This document shows positions 1 to 6,136 of a stretch of 7,777 nucleotides of DNA, piece after piece. Below the pieces are notes generated by a model that did no database searches, was not told the DNA's origin, and saw only the letters and a program-made list of their open reading frames with translations. The position numbers were made by a program, and so were the translations under genes. Origin of the DNA: Nitriliruptoraceae bacterium (GTDB taxonomy: Bacteria; Actinomycetota; Nitriliruptoria; Nitriliruptorales; Nitriliruptoraceae); assembly GCA_007118045.1 (NCBI GenBank), contig SKTG01000471.1:1-7777 (forward strand). Direction: 5' to 3'. Numbering within the stretch: position 1 is the first letter of the stretch; each line of letters opens with the position of its first letter.

Positions 1-2351
1 CGAGCACGGACCGCGAGTACGCCATCGCCTGGGAGCACCACCCGCCGGGGGACGGTCCGACCGAGATCCGGTTCAGTCGACTCGACGAGCACGCCCACGT
101 GATGGTCGACCAGCACGACGTGCGGGTGATCCACCCCGGGGCGTCGGGCTGGCCGGACGACACCGACGCTTGCGAGCCGCAGCTCCTCTGCACGTTCGCA
201 TGGGAGCAGGTCACCGACGAGGCGGCTCCCAGCTCAGAGGCCGCCCCTCCCGGCCCCTGGGGGGAGTGGAGCCCCGGGTTCGGCCTCGCGTGGATCGGCC
301 GACCCCGGGATGGAGGCCCCCGCCGGCTGCACTTCACCGCTCTCGACGAGAACGGCCGGCGGCTGACCCTGCCCCTCCCGCCCCCGCACGGCCCAGCAGG
401 TTCGCACGACCCGGCCCCGGTCCGCACCCTCAGCGACCCGACAGGGGACGTGCGCGAGTTCCAGCTGCTGTGGAACGGTCGCACGTTCCGCCTCGTGTGG
501 AGCGAGGACCACGACGGCACGGTCCGCCACCGCCAGGCGGCGCTCACCCGCCACGGCAGCCCGGTGGTGCACGACCAGCCGAGCGCCGCGCTCGTCCGCG
601 CCATGCTGGTCAACGGGGCCACCAACCTGGAGCGCACGAGCCTGCCGAACGCCGTCAACGGCTACGGCTGGGGCCGCTTGAACGTGCGACAGGCCTTGGC
701 GCCGGCGCCCCCGGCGATCCTCCACGTCCGCGATGGCGACGCCGTCGGGCCGGGCAGGGTGGTGCGCTACCGCTTCGATCTGCCGCCCCGCACGCGGTTG
801 TTGCGCGTGACGCTGGCCTGGACCGACCCGGCCGGCGCCGAGCTCTGGCGCATCCTGCACCTGCGCGTGGTCCCCCCGGGAGGTGCCGAGAGGGCGGAGG
901 AGTACCACGGCAACGACTGGGAGCTGGACGACTGCAAGCAGCAGCACCTCAGCCGCGTGATCGACTCGCCGGCTGAGCCGCACCAGGACGTCCACAACAC
1001 CGAGCAGGTGGTCCTCGTCGACCCGGTTCCTGGCACTTACGAGGTCGAGGTGCTGGGCGACGACATCCCGCTGCGACCGGAGGCGCAGTTGCCTGCTGCC
1101 GCCTTCGCGCTGGTGTTCGCGGGCAGTGGACCGGAGAAGCGCTTCACCGCCCCTCCGGAGATCGGGGACGGCCTGCCGGTGATCGGCCGACCCGACGTGG
1201 TCGCGTACCCGCTGACGTCATTGCCCACCGTCGAGGACCCCGAGGACGACATCGACTACAGCGCGCCGATGGATCCCGACGGCGAGGGCGACCTGCCGGA
1301 GGTCCCCTTGGTCGAGGTCGGCGAACGGCTCGACGAGCGCTTGGCCCCCCACGTCTGGGTACGTCAGCTGGCGGCCCCCCGTCCCGACGATCGCGACGAG
1401 AAGGCGCGGTACGCCCGCATCGACCCGCGCCTGGTCGATGCGCTCCAACGCATCCGCGACCGTGTGCACGTGCCGGTCATGGTGAGCTCCGGCTACCGCT
1501 ATCCGGCGCTGAACGCGCGCCTCGGGGGCTCGGAGTACGGTCAGCACGTGCAGGGACGCGCCGCCGACATCTGGGCGTTGAGCGCCGAGGTGGACGCCCT
1601 CGCGCTCGCCGAGGCGGCCCTTCGAGCTCTCGGTCCCGACATCGGCCTGGCCTTCGCCGGCGACCTCATCCACGTCGACGTGCGCGGCCACCGGAAGAAC
1701 TGGACGTGGGGGCGCGTCGAGATGACCGATGCCGACTTCGCGGCATGGGTCGACGATCGGTGGGCCGAGATCCGCGCTGAGCGCGGCGAGCTGGTCGCCT
1801 ATCCGATGGCGACGCTCACCGTCGCCGACGACCCGGACGACGACCTGGACTACTCCGATCCGGTCGACCCGGGGGATCTGGACCCGGTGCCGCTCGTAGG
1901 GGTTGAGAACGTGCTCGACGCGTGCCTCTCGCGCGGCTTTCGGGTGCGCGAGCTCGCGGCGCCGCGCCTCGATGATCACGGCCAGAGAGCGCAGTACGCC
2001 CGCATCGACCCCCGGCTGGTCGAGGCCCTCCAGCGTCTCCGCGATCGGTTGGGCGCTCCCGTCATCGTCGAGTCGGCCTACCGGCACCCCGCCCTGAACG
2101 ATGCCGTGGGCGGTGCGAGCGACAGCCAGCATCTCGCAGGACGCGCCGCCGACATCCGCTGCCCCCGGATCTCCCCCGTCGACCTGGCGCGAGTGACGTT
2201 GGACGCGGTGGGCTGCGAGATCGGACTGGGGCTGATGGCCACCGCCATACATCTCGACGTGCGGGGCCGACGGGCCACCTGGGCGGGTCCCGGGGCGGAG
2301 ATGGACAGCGACCAGTTCCGCGACTGGGTCTCGCGGCAGTGTGACGCCTGA
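1..2351 (+). CDS. Mosaic peptidase, 5'-partial: propeller-like repeats + subtilase C-terminal half + two M15_3 domains
   Basis: The reading frame is open from the first complete codon (position 3), so the start lies upstream of the window; the GTG at 99 falls inside a conserved repeat and is not the real start. Residue numbers below count from 99. Seen: (1) up to about residue 160, three degenerate repeats of the EYAIAW...EIRFSRLD type, resembling propeller blades; (2) residues 163-200, SAALVRAMLVNGA then GYGWGRLNV, the helix and strand that follow the catalytic serine in KP-43-like S8 subtilases; (3) residues 207-344, a beta-barrel with YHGND and VPGTYEVEVLGDDIP, matching the KP-43 C-terminal domain; (4) two M15_3/DUF882-like domains with zinc ligands H483, D490, H525 and H678, D685, H718. 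M15 enzymes usually cut peptidoglycan peptides. No GTSMA serine motif is seen in the window. Inferred: an exported wall or protein hydrolase; the signal peptide would lie upstream. The real domain order upstream is unknown. Confidence 0.85.
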   Translation, partial: STDREYAIAWEHHPPGDGPTEIRFSRLDEHAHVMVDQHDVRVIHPGASGWPDDTDACEPQLLCTFAWEQVTDEAAPSSEAAPPGPWGEWSPGFGLAWIGRPRDGGPRRLHFTALDENGRRLTLPLPPPHGPAGSHDPAPVRTLSDPTGDVREFQLLWNGRTFRLVWSEDHDGTVRHRQAALTRHGSPVVHDQPSAALVRAMLVNGATNLERTSLPNAVNGYGWGRLNVRQALAPAPPAILHVRDGDAVGPGRVVRYRFDLPPRTRLLRVTLAWTDPAGAELWRILHLRVVPPGGAERAEEYHGNDWELDDCKQQHLSRVIDSPAEPHQDVHNTEQVVLVDPVPGTYEVEVLGDDIPLRPEAQLPAAAFALVFAGSGPEKRFTAPPEIGDGLPVIGRPDVVAYPLTSLPTVEDPEDDIDYSAPMDPDGEGDLPEVPLVEVGERLDERLAPHVWVRQLAAPRPDDRDEKARYARIDPRLVDALQRIRDRVHVPVMVSSGYRYPALNARLGGSEYGQHVQGRAADIWALSAEVDALALAEAALRALGPDIGLAFAGDLIHVDVRGHRKNWTWGRVEMTDADFAAWVDDRWAEIRAERGELVAYPMATLTVADDPDDDLDYSDPVDPGDLDPVPLVGVENVLDACLSRGFRVRELAAPRLDDHGQRAQYARIDPRLVEALQRLRDRLGAPVIVESAYRHPALNDAVGGASDSQHLAGRAADIRCPRISPVDLARVTLDAVGCEIGLGLMATAIHLDVRGRRATWAGPGAEMDSDQFRDWVSRQCDA
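12..570 (+). repeat. Propeller-like protein repeats (three degenerate copies)
   Basis: Three units in the N-terminal visible part of the mosaic peptidase share one pattern: an aromatic-rich strand ending in AW/VW, an acidic loop, a second strand ending in an RLD/ALD-like motif, then a polar loop. The copies begin near EYAIAWEHH, GFGLAWIGR and TFRLVWSED. Similar units occur in tandem in secreted bacterial proteins and are commonly taken as beta-propeller blades. The family assignment comes from memory of the pattern and not from a search. More copies probably lie upstream of the window. Confidence 0.5.
1200..1793 (+). repeat. Internal duplication, copy 1: acidic linker + M15_3 domain
   Basis: Copy 1 runs from VAYPLTSLP to just before VAYPMATL, residues 368-565 counted from position 99. 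It opens with an acidic linker (EDPEDDIDYSAPMDPDGEGD), followed by VRQLAAPR, YARIDPRLVDALQRIRDR, SGYRYPALN, QHVQGRAADI and IHVDVRG. The last three carry the M15 signature: R467, zinc ligands H483, D490 and H525, and D527. The residue two before H483 is Gly where the family usually has Ser (SxHxxGxAxD). It shares two exact 18-base blocks with copy 2 (starting at 1409 and 1554), each 585 bases away from its partner. Confidence 0.8.
1794..2348 (+). repeat. Internal duplication, copy 2: acidic linker + M15_3 domain
   Basis: Copy 2 has the same order as copy 1: linker DDPDDDLDYSDPVDPGD, VRELAAPR, YARIDPRLVEALQRLRDR, SAYRHPALN, SQHLAGRAADI and IHLDVRG, ending the protein. The SxHxxGxAxD motif is intact (S676, H678, D685), with R662, H718 and D720. 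The position three before the last His is Thr715, where copy 1 has Asp522. The linker is about three residues shorter than in copy 1. The exact 18-base blocks shared with copy 1 start at 1994 and 2139. Confidence 0.8.
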
Positions 2352-2430
2352 GCGACGCCTCCAGCATGGCCCGGGTTCGAGGCGACGGACGGCCGCGTCC
2401 ACTCGCGATCGTCCTCCGGTCGATCCAGGC

Positions 2431-2766
2431 TCACTCCGCACCGTTCGGTGGGAGGTCCACGAACCGGAACTGCACTCGGACCGACTCGTCGAGCGGGACC
2501 ATGAGCGTGGAGCTCGCGCGTGACCACCGTGTCGGGACGAGGAACAAGCCATCGTCCCCGTGGACCAACAGGCGGAAGCCGCGGTAGCGGTATCGGATCA
2601 CGTAGTCGTGGGTGCTGAGCCCGATCGCGTCGACGTCGACGCCGAAGTACAGGTATTGCACACGGGAGGAGACGTAGCCGGAGGCGCTGAGTGAGCCGCC
2701 GTCGTCCCCGGGCCGCCTCCGTCCAGCCCGCGGCCATGGTGCACCGTTGCTCCGGGGTGACGGCAC
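2431..2766 (-). CDS. Small hypothetical protein, possibly a C-terminal remnant
   Basis: I do not recognise this 111-residue product. Residues about 34-103 look like real protein: alternating hydrophobic strands such as VQYLYFGVDVDAIG, YVIRYRYRGFRLLV and GLFLVPTRW, with strong G/C third positions, suggesting a small beta-rich fold. The first 25 residues are Arg/Gly/Pro-rich and unconvincing. The only candidate start is GTG at 2766, with no Shine-Dalgarno sequence; an in-frame stop lies just upstream (2785-2787), and the internal GTG at 2661 also lacks an RBS. This fits either a poorly started small gene or the surviving C-terminal part of a longer one. It follows the oxidoreductase gene on the same strand after about 98 bases and converges on the mosaic peptidase gene, with 79 bases between the two stops. 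Confidence 0.55.
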   Translation of the reverse strand: MPSPRSNGAPWPRAGRRRPGDDGGSLSASGYVSSRVQYLYFGVDVDAIGLSTHDYVIRYRYRGFRLLVHGDDGLFLVPTRWSRASSTLMVPLDESVRVQFRFVDLPPNGAE

Positions 2767-2864
2767 GGTCGGGTCGGCATGGCGTCATCAGCAGACCCAC
2801 GTGCGCTGCAACGAACGGCTGCGGCCCGTCCCTCGAGATGTCGGTAACCGATCCCTCCGGTTGG

Positions 2865-3380
2865 TCAGGCATCCATCGGGAGGAACCAGCCGGCGGCCTC
2901 TTCCTCGGTGTAGCCGTGATCGCTGATCACGCCGAACATGGCCTCCGGGCTCCACCAGCTCCAGCGTTCGGGCACCAACCCGATGCTGACATCTTCGACC
3001 GGCGCGACCGTGCGCGCCCAGCCGACTCGGCCCGCATCGGTGAGGTAGCGCTCGGCGACGGTGGCGTTGCGCCGTTGGGCCTCCGCACCGCCGACGATCT
3101 CGGCGGACCCCTCGGCAGCGATCCAGCACGAGTCGTCGGGTGGGCCCTGCACGAGCACTCGGGCATGCGGCCGATCGGTGAGATTGCGCACCTTGCGGGT
3201 GGTCGACCGCGACTCGAACAGGAACCGCTCACCGTCGAAGGTGTACAGGAGCGGCACGGTCTGGGGCGAGCCGTCCGGGTTGCTGGTGGCGATCACCGCG
3301 TAGGTGCGGCGCTGCAGGACCTGCTCCGCCCAGTCGGGCAGGCCCGCGCCGGCGCGGTAGATCTGCTCGACGGTGCTCAT
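2865..3380 (-). CDS. Pyridoxamine 5'-phosphate oxidase-like / F420-type split-barrel protein
   Basis: The 171-residue product has the split beta-barrel flavin fold of the PNPOx-like superfamily. Visible hallmarks: YAVIATSNPDGSPQTVPLLY (residues 27-46), the first strands with the NPDG turn; FLFESRSTTRKVRNLTDRP (53-71), the usual cofactor-phosphate binding segment; then ARVLVQG and WIAAEGSAEIV. The C-terminal half ends in a Trp-rich stretch (RWSWWSPEAMF). Members bind FMN or F420 and reduce or oxidise small molecules, or just bind the cofactor; the substrate cannot be read here. The start is ATG 3380, chosen over longer in-frame options because GGAGG sits 8 bases upstream and the protein begins at the usual family N-terminus. 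The ATG overlaps the methyltransferase stop as ATGA, so the two genes are translationally coupled. It could serve any F420/FMN reaction; subfamily unresolved. Confidence 0.85.
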   Translation of the reverse strand: MSTVEQIYRAGAGLPDWAEQVLQRRTYAVIATSNPDGSPQTVPLLYTFDGERFLFESRSTTRKVRNLTDRPHARVLVQGPPDDSCWIAAEGSAEIVGGAEAQRRNATVAERYLTDAGRVGWARTVAPVEDVSIGLVPERWSWWSPEAMFGVISDHGYTEEEAAGWFLPMDA

Positions 3381-4195
3381 GGTTGCTTCCTCCCGGTCGT
3401 CACCAGGTACTCGGCGGGGAACACCACTCGCTCCCCGTCCTCCCGGTCGTGGCGGGCGAACAGGGCGCGCATGTCCTCGCGGAGTCGTGGGAGGCTGCCG
3501 GCTTCCTCGGCCAGCATCCGCGCCTCCACGACGGGACCGAAGGTGGTCGTGTAGCAGTCGACCGCCGCGTCGGTCGAGGGGTGGCCGATGTCCCACGCCT
3601 CCCGGTCGAACTCCAGGGCGATGCCAGTGCCCTCGAAGAGTTCGCTGACGTGCTCCTCGTCACCCCACAAGGGGGGCGGATCCACGATCGCGGGCAACGG
3701 CGGGAGGTAGGCGCCGACCGTGCGGAAGAAGTCGCCGATGGCGCCCTCCGGCGTCCAGCTGCAGTCACCCAGCCGACCACCGGGGCGCAGCACCCGCGCC
3801 ATCTCGTCGGCCGCGACCTCGTGCCGTGGCGCGAACATGGCACCGAAGGTCGACAGCACCACGTCGAAGCTGCCATCGTCGAACGGCAACTCCTCGAGGT
3901 CGCCCTCGACCCACTCGACGGACGTACCGGCGTCAGCGGCGCGGCGCGCGGCGACATCCAGCATCGCCGGTGCGAGGTCGAGCCCCGTCACCTGGGCCCC
4001 GGCCGCGGCAGCTGGGATGGCGGCGTTGCCGGTGCCGCAGCACACGTCGAGCACCCGGTCACCGGGCGCCACGCCGAGGCGGCGGACCAGCCGCTGCCCC
4101 ACCCCGTAGAGGTGCTCCTGACGCATCATGGCGTCGTAGTCGCCGGTCTGCCAGGTCGTCCGTGCCGCCTGCTTGACGTCCAGTAGCTCCTGCAT
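3377..4195 (-). CDS. Class I SAM-dependent methyltransferase
   Basis: The 272-residue protein has the Rossmann-like methyltransferase fold (Methyltransf_11/25, UbiE-like). Motif I is VLDVCCGTGNAAIP (residues 48-61), the SAM-binding acidic strand end is TGLDLAPAML (70-79), motif II lies around GDLEELPFDDGSFDVVLSTF (98-117), and motif III is ARVLRPGGRL (133-142). The C-terminal 120 residues form the variable substrate lid, so the acceptor is unknown. The Cys pair in motif I is a known variant. ATG 4195 is preferred over the longer frame (to 4348) because GGAG lies 5 bases upstream and the extra N-terminal stretch is Arg/Pro-rich and unlike the family. Its stop overlaps the start of the oxidoreductase gene as ATGA, so both are likely made from one mRNA and may act on one pathway. 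Confidence 0.9.
   Translation of the reverse strand: MQELLDVKQAARTTWQTGDYDAMMRQEHLYGVGQRLVRRLGVAPGDRVLDVCCGTGNAAIPAAAAGAQVTGLDLAPAMLDVAARRAADAGTSVEWVEGDLEELPFDDGSFDVVLSTFGAMFAPRHEVAADEMARVLRPGGRLGDCSWTPEGAIGDFFRTVGAYLPPLPAIVDPPPLWGDEEHVSELFEGTGIALEFDREAWDIGHPSTDAAVDCYTTTFGPVVEARMLAEEAGSLPRLREDMRALFARHDREDGERVVFPAEYLVTTGRKQP
3389..3393 (-). promoter_or_regulatory. Ribosome binding site of the split-barrel protein
   Basis: GGAGG on the - strand, 8 bases before ATG 3380. It lies inside the 3' end of the methyltransferase gene and fixes the start of the downstream gene, whose frame is open for another 72 codons upstream. Confidence 0.75.
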
Positions 4196-4200
4196 GATCG

Positions 4201-4204
4201 CTCC
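4201..4204 (-). promoter_or_regulatory. Ribosome binding site of the methyltransferase
   Basis: GGAG on the - strand, 5 bases before ATG 4195. It supports this start over an alternative 51 codons upstream that would run into the hairpin and the end of the regulator gene. Confidence 0.6.
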
Positions 4205-4292
4205 GAAGGTCGGGAACCAACGTCGCAACGAGTCTGGAGCACCAACCCCCGGCGCGACTTCGCCTGTGGAGGCCAACCTCGGTAGCCGGCCC

Positions 4293-4316
4293 GGGATGGC
4301 CTGCTCAGGCCATCCC
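4293..4316 (-). terminator. Hairpin directly after the LuxR regulator stop
   Basis: On the - strand the TAG stop of the regulator (4319-4317) is followed with no gap by a perfect inverted repeat: GGGATGGCC, six bases, GGCCATCCC. One more A-T pair extends the stem to 10 bp with a 4-base loop. No T-run follows, so this would be a terminator without a U-tract, a form often reported in high-GC actinobacteria, or an mRNA 3'-end stabiliser. It separates the regulator from the methyltransferase transcription unit. Confidence 0.6.
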
Positions 4317-6017
4317 CTACAGCAGTTCGAGGCGTGTCGCCTCGGCAACTGCGGCGGGGCGCGACGAACACCCCAACCGCACGTAGATGTTGGCGACGTG
4401 GCGGTGGACGGTGTGCGGGCTCAGGACGAGCCGCTCCGCGATCTGCTGGTCCGACAACCCCTCGGCGACCAGGCGCAGCACCTCGACCTGGCGCGGCGTG
4501 AGAACCTGGTGCTCCTCGTCGGTGTCGAGGCCGCCGGTCCGGGCGGGTCCTGACCCTTCGAGCCGCTCGAGTAGCGCGCGCGCCCGATCCCGTTCGACCA
4601 CCGCATCGAGGTCCTCGAGCCCCTCCAGCGCGAGCCGCACCTCCCGCTGGGCCTCGGCGGTGCGTCCCAGCGCAGCCAGCGAGCAGCCGAGCTCGACGCG
4701 GCTACGGGCGAGCTCGACCGGAGCGCCGCAGCGGACGAACCGGTCGACCGCGTCGGCGAGGTGGTCGCGTGCCCGACGATGGCCGCCGCCCGCCGCGGCG
4801 ACCACACCCTCGGCGAGCGCAACAGCGGCAGACAGCGCATCGGTCCGCACGGCCGCCGCGACGGACCGCAGCTCCTCCAGGTCGGCTACGGCTCCGGCCA
4901 CGTCGTCCAGGGCGACCCGTGCCTGTACCAGTAGCTCCAGGGCGTCGGCCCGGGCGGGACGGTGCTCCGGCGGCAGGACACGCAAGGCCCGCTGGAGCAG
5001 GTCGCGCGCCGTGTCCGCGTCTCCGCGATCGAGGTGCACCGCGGCCCGGCCGGGCAGCGCGAGCGGATGCCCGGCCGCCTGGTCGAAGAGCGCCTCGGCC
5101 TCGGTCCAGCGTCCCTGCCGCCGGCGTAGGTGCCCGAGCCGAACGGTCGCATCGGCGAGCCACGCGGGCCGGTTGATCGTCAGGGTGTCGACGGCCGCGA
5201 CCAGCTCCCGTTCGGCGGCCTCCCAGTCACCCAGCCAGGTCTGGATCACCCCGTAGTGGGCGCGGCACACGCCCCGCAGGAAGCGGGCGTCGAGCCGTCG
5301 GCCGAACGCCTCGATCTGCTGGCACCATTGCCCCGCGCGGTCGTAGTCGCGGACCTGCTCGCAGGTGGCCATGACGAGACAGCACGTCCACGCCGCCGGT
5401 ACGAGGTTGTCGTACTCGCCGGCGAGGGCGGCCGTCGCCGCCTCGTCGAGCGCCTGCAGGCCGGCGTCCACCTCGCCGGCCGCGACCATCGCCACGCCCT
5501 CGGTGGCCAACCCGAACATCTCGAGGTCCAGCTGCGCCAGCTGCCGCCCGAGCCCACGAGCCTGCCCCGCCAGCCGTCGGGCTGCGACGTGGTCGTGGCG
5601 CTCGAGGGTCTCGTGTGCCGCGAACAGGTCGAGCCACCCGTGCTCAGGACACGGTTCGAGGTCGTCGAGGAGCCGGCGGGCACGGGCCAGCCAGCCGCCG
5701 GCGACCGCGCCCGCCCCGCGGAACTCCATGTGGTCGTCGCTCAGCCAAAGCGCCATGCGCGCCGCACCGCGAACCTCACCACGGTCGCGGTAGGCGAGGT
5801 AGGCGCGCTCGCGGGCGTCGAGGCAGGCCTCGACGTCCTCGAGCCACCACGCCGCCCAACTGAGCCCTTCGAGCGCCTCGGCCGTCGCGTGGGCTACGTC
5901 CCCCTCGGTGGTCCGCACCACCTCCTCGAAGGAGGCACGCGCGTCATCCCAGGCACCGCGCGCCAGCGCCGCGTCGCCGGCGGCTAGCGCCTCGTCGACC
6001 CCGGTGGCGTTCGCCAT
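4317..6017 (-). CDS. LuxR-family transcriptional regulator with TPR-like sensor region
   Basis: The 566-residue protein ends in a GerE/LuxR helix-turn-helix (residues 506-566): LTPRQVEVLRLVAEGLSDQQ, then IAERLVLSPHTVHRHVANIY, the usual scaffold and recognition helices. Residues about 10-480 are Ala/Leu/Arg-rich helical pairs with TPR-like signatures, for example GDAALARGAWDDARASFEEV near the N-terminus, GDWEAAERELVAAV, and RRRQGRWTEAEALFDQAA. No Walker A/B ATPase region is seen, so it is not a full MalT/LAL regulator. It matches the shorter TPR-LuxR type, in which the helical array is thought to bind a protein or ligand and the HTH binds DNA as a dimer. Start ATG 6017 gives a canonical TPR-type N-terminus; there is no well-spaced Shine-Dalgarno. 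It lies 119 bases downstream of the antiporter gene in the same direction. Its target genes are not shown by the sequence. Confidence 0.88.
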   Translation of the reverse strand: MANATGVDEALAAGDAALARGAWDDARASFEEVVRTTEGDVAHATAEALEGLSWAAWWLEDVEACLDARERAYLAYRDRGEVRGAARMALWLSDDHMEFRGAGAVAGGWLARARRLLDDLEPCPEHGWLDLFAAHETLERHDHVAARRLAGQARGLGRQLAQLDLEMFGLATEGVAMVAAGEVDAGLQALDEAATAALAGEYDNLVPAAWTCCLVMATCEQVRDYDRAGQWCQQIEAFGRRLDARFLRGVCRAHYGVIQTWLGDWEAAERELVAAVDTLTINRPAWLADATVRLGHLRRRQGRWTEAEALFDQAAGHPLALPGRAAVHLDRGDADTARDLLQRALRVLPPEHRPARADALELLVQARVALDDVAGAVADLEELRSVAAAVRTDALSAAVALAEGVVAAAGGGHRRARDHLADAVDRFVRCGAPVELARSRVELGCSLAALGRTAEAQREVRLALEGLEDLDAVVERDRARALLERLEGSGPARTGGLDTDEEHQVLTPRQVEVLRLVAEGLSDQQIAERLVLSPHTVHRHVANIYVRLGCSSRPAAVAEATRLELL

Positions 6018-6023
6018 GATCCC

Positions 6024-6029
6024 AGCGTA
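6024..6029 (-). promoter_or_regulatory. Possible -10 box for a leaderless transcript of the LuxR regulator
   Basis: TACGCT on the - strand fits the TANNNT -10 pattern and ends 6 bases before ATG 6017, placing a likely transcription start at or next to the A of the start codon. The only purine-rich sequence (GGGA) is 2 bases from the ATG, too close to act as a normal RBS. No clear -35 is seen at 16-19 bases. Leaderless mRNAs with this geometry are common in actinobacteria. Confidence 0.35.
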
Positions 6030-6136
6030 GGTGCCCCGCGTCCCCGCAACGGTCAGGCCTGGTGGCGCCAGTCGTCCCAGCTGATGTCACGGCCGACGAT
6101 GCGCCGCCGGCTCGTGGCGACGTCCGGGATCGTGTT

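Noticed and set aside
2387..2400. GGACG-GCCG-CGTCC hairpin between the convergent peptidase and small-protein genes.
   Set aside because: Only 5 bp of stem without a T-run; too weak to call a terminator in such GC-rich DNA.
1218..2552. Long open frame on the - strand opposite the M15 domains, itself showing internal repeats.
   Set aside because: It mirrors the duplicated + strand domains; its product is Arg/Val/Gly-rich without a recognisable fold, while the + strand has clear M15 motifs.
2846..2862. AACCG / CGGTT inverted repeat just after the oxidoreductase stop.
   Set aside because: 5-bp stem with a 7-base loop and no T-run; chance level.
2078..2872. 264-codon open frame on the - strand starting at the end of the oxidoreductase gene.
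   Set aside because: Its product is Arg/Pro-rich, has no RBS, and overlaps both the better-coded small protein and the peptidase gene. A frameshift link to the small protein cannot be excluded.
3383..4186. Long + strand open frame opposite the methyltransferase.
   Set aside because: Shadow of a gene with full SAM-methyltransferase motifs; the product shows no domain.
4216..4246. ACCAAC repeated 25 bases apart upstream of the methyltransferase, possibly an operator.
   Set aside because: Only six bases are shared with no symmetry; no support for a binding site.
6053..6136. After the antiporter's TGA the same frame stays open for 27 codons (TIPDVATSRRRIVGRDISW...), as if by stop-codon readthrough.
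   Set aside because: There is no start codon in that stretch, and in DNA this GC-rich an open run of 27 codons is expected more often than not. No readthrough signal is recognised.
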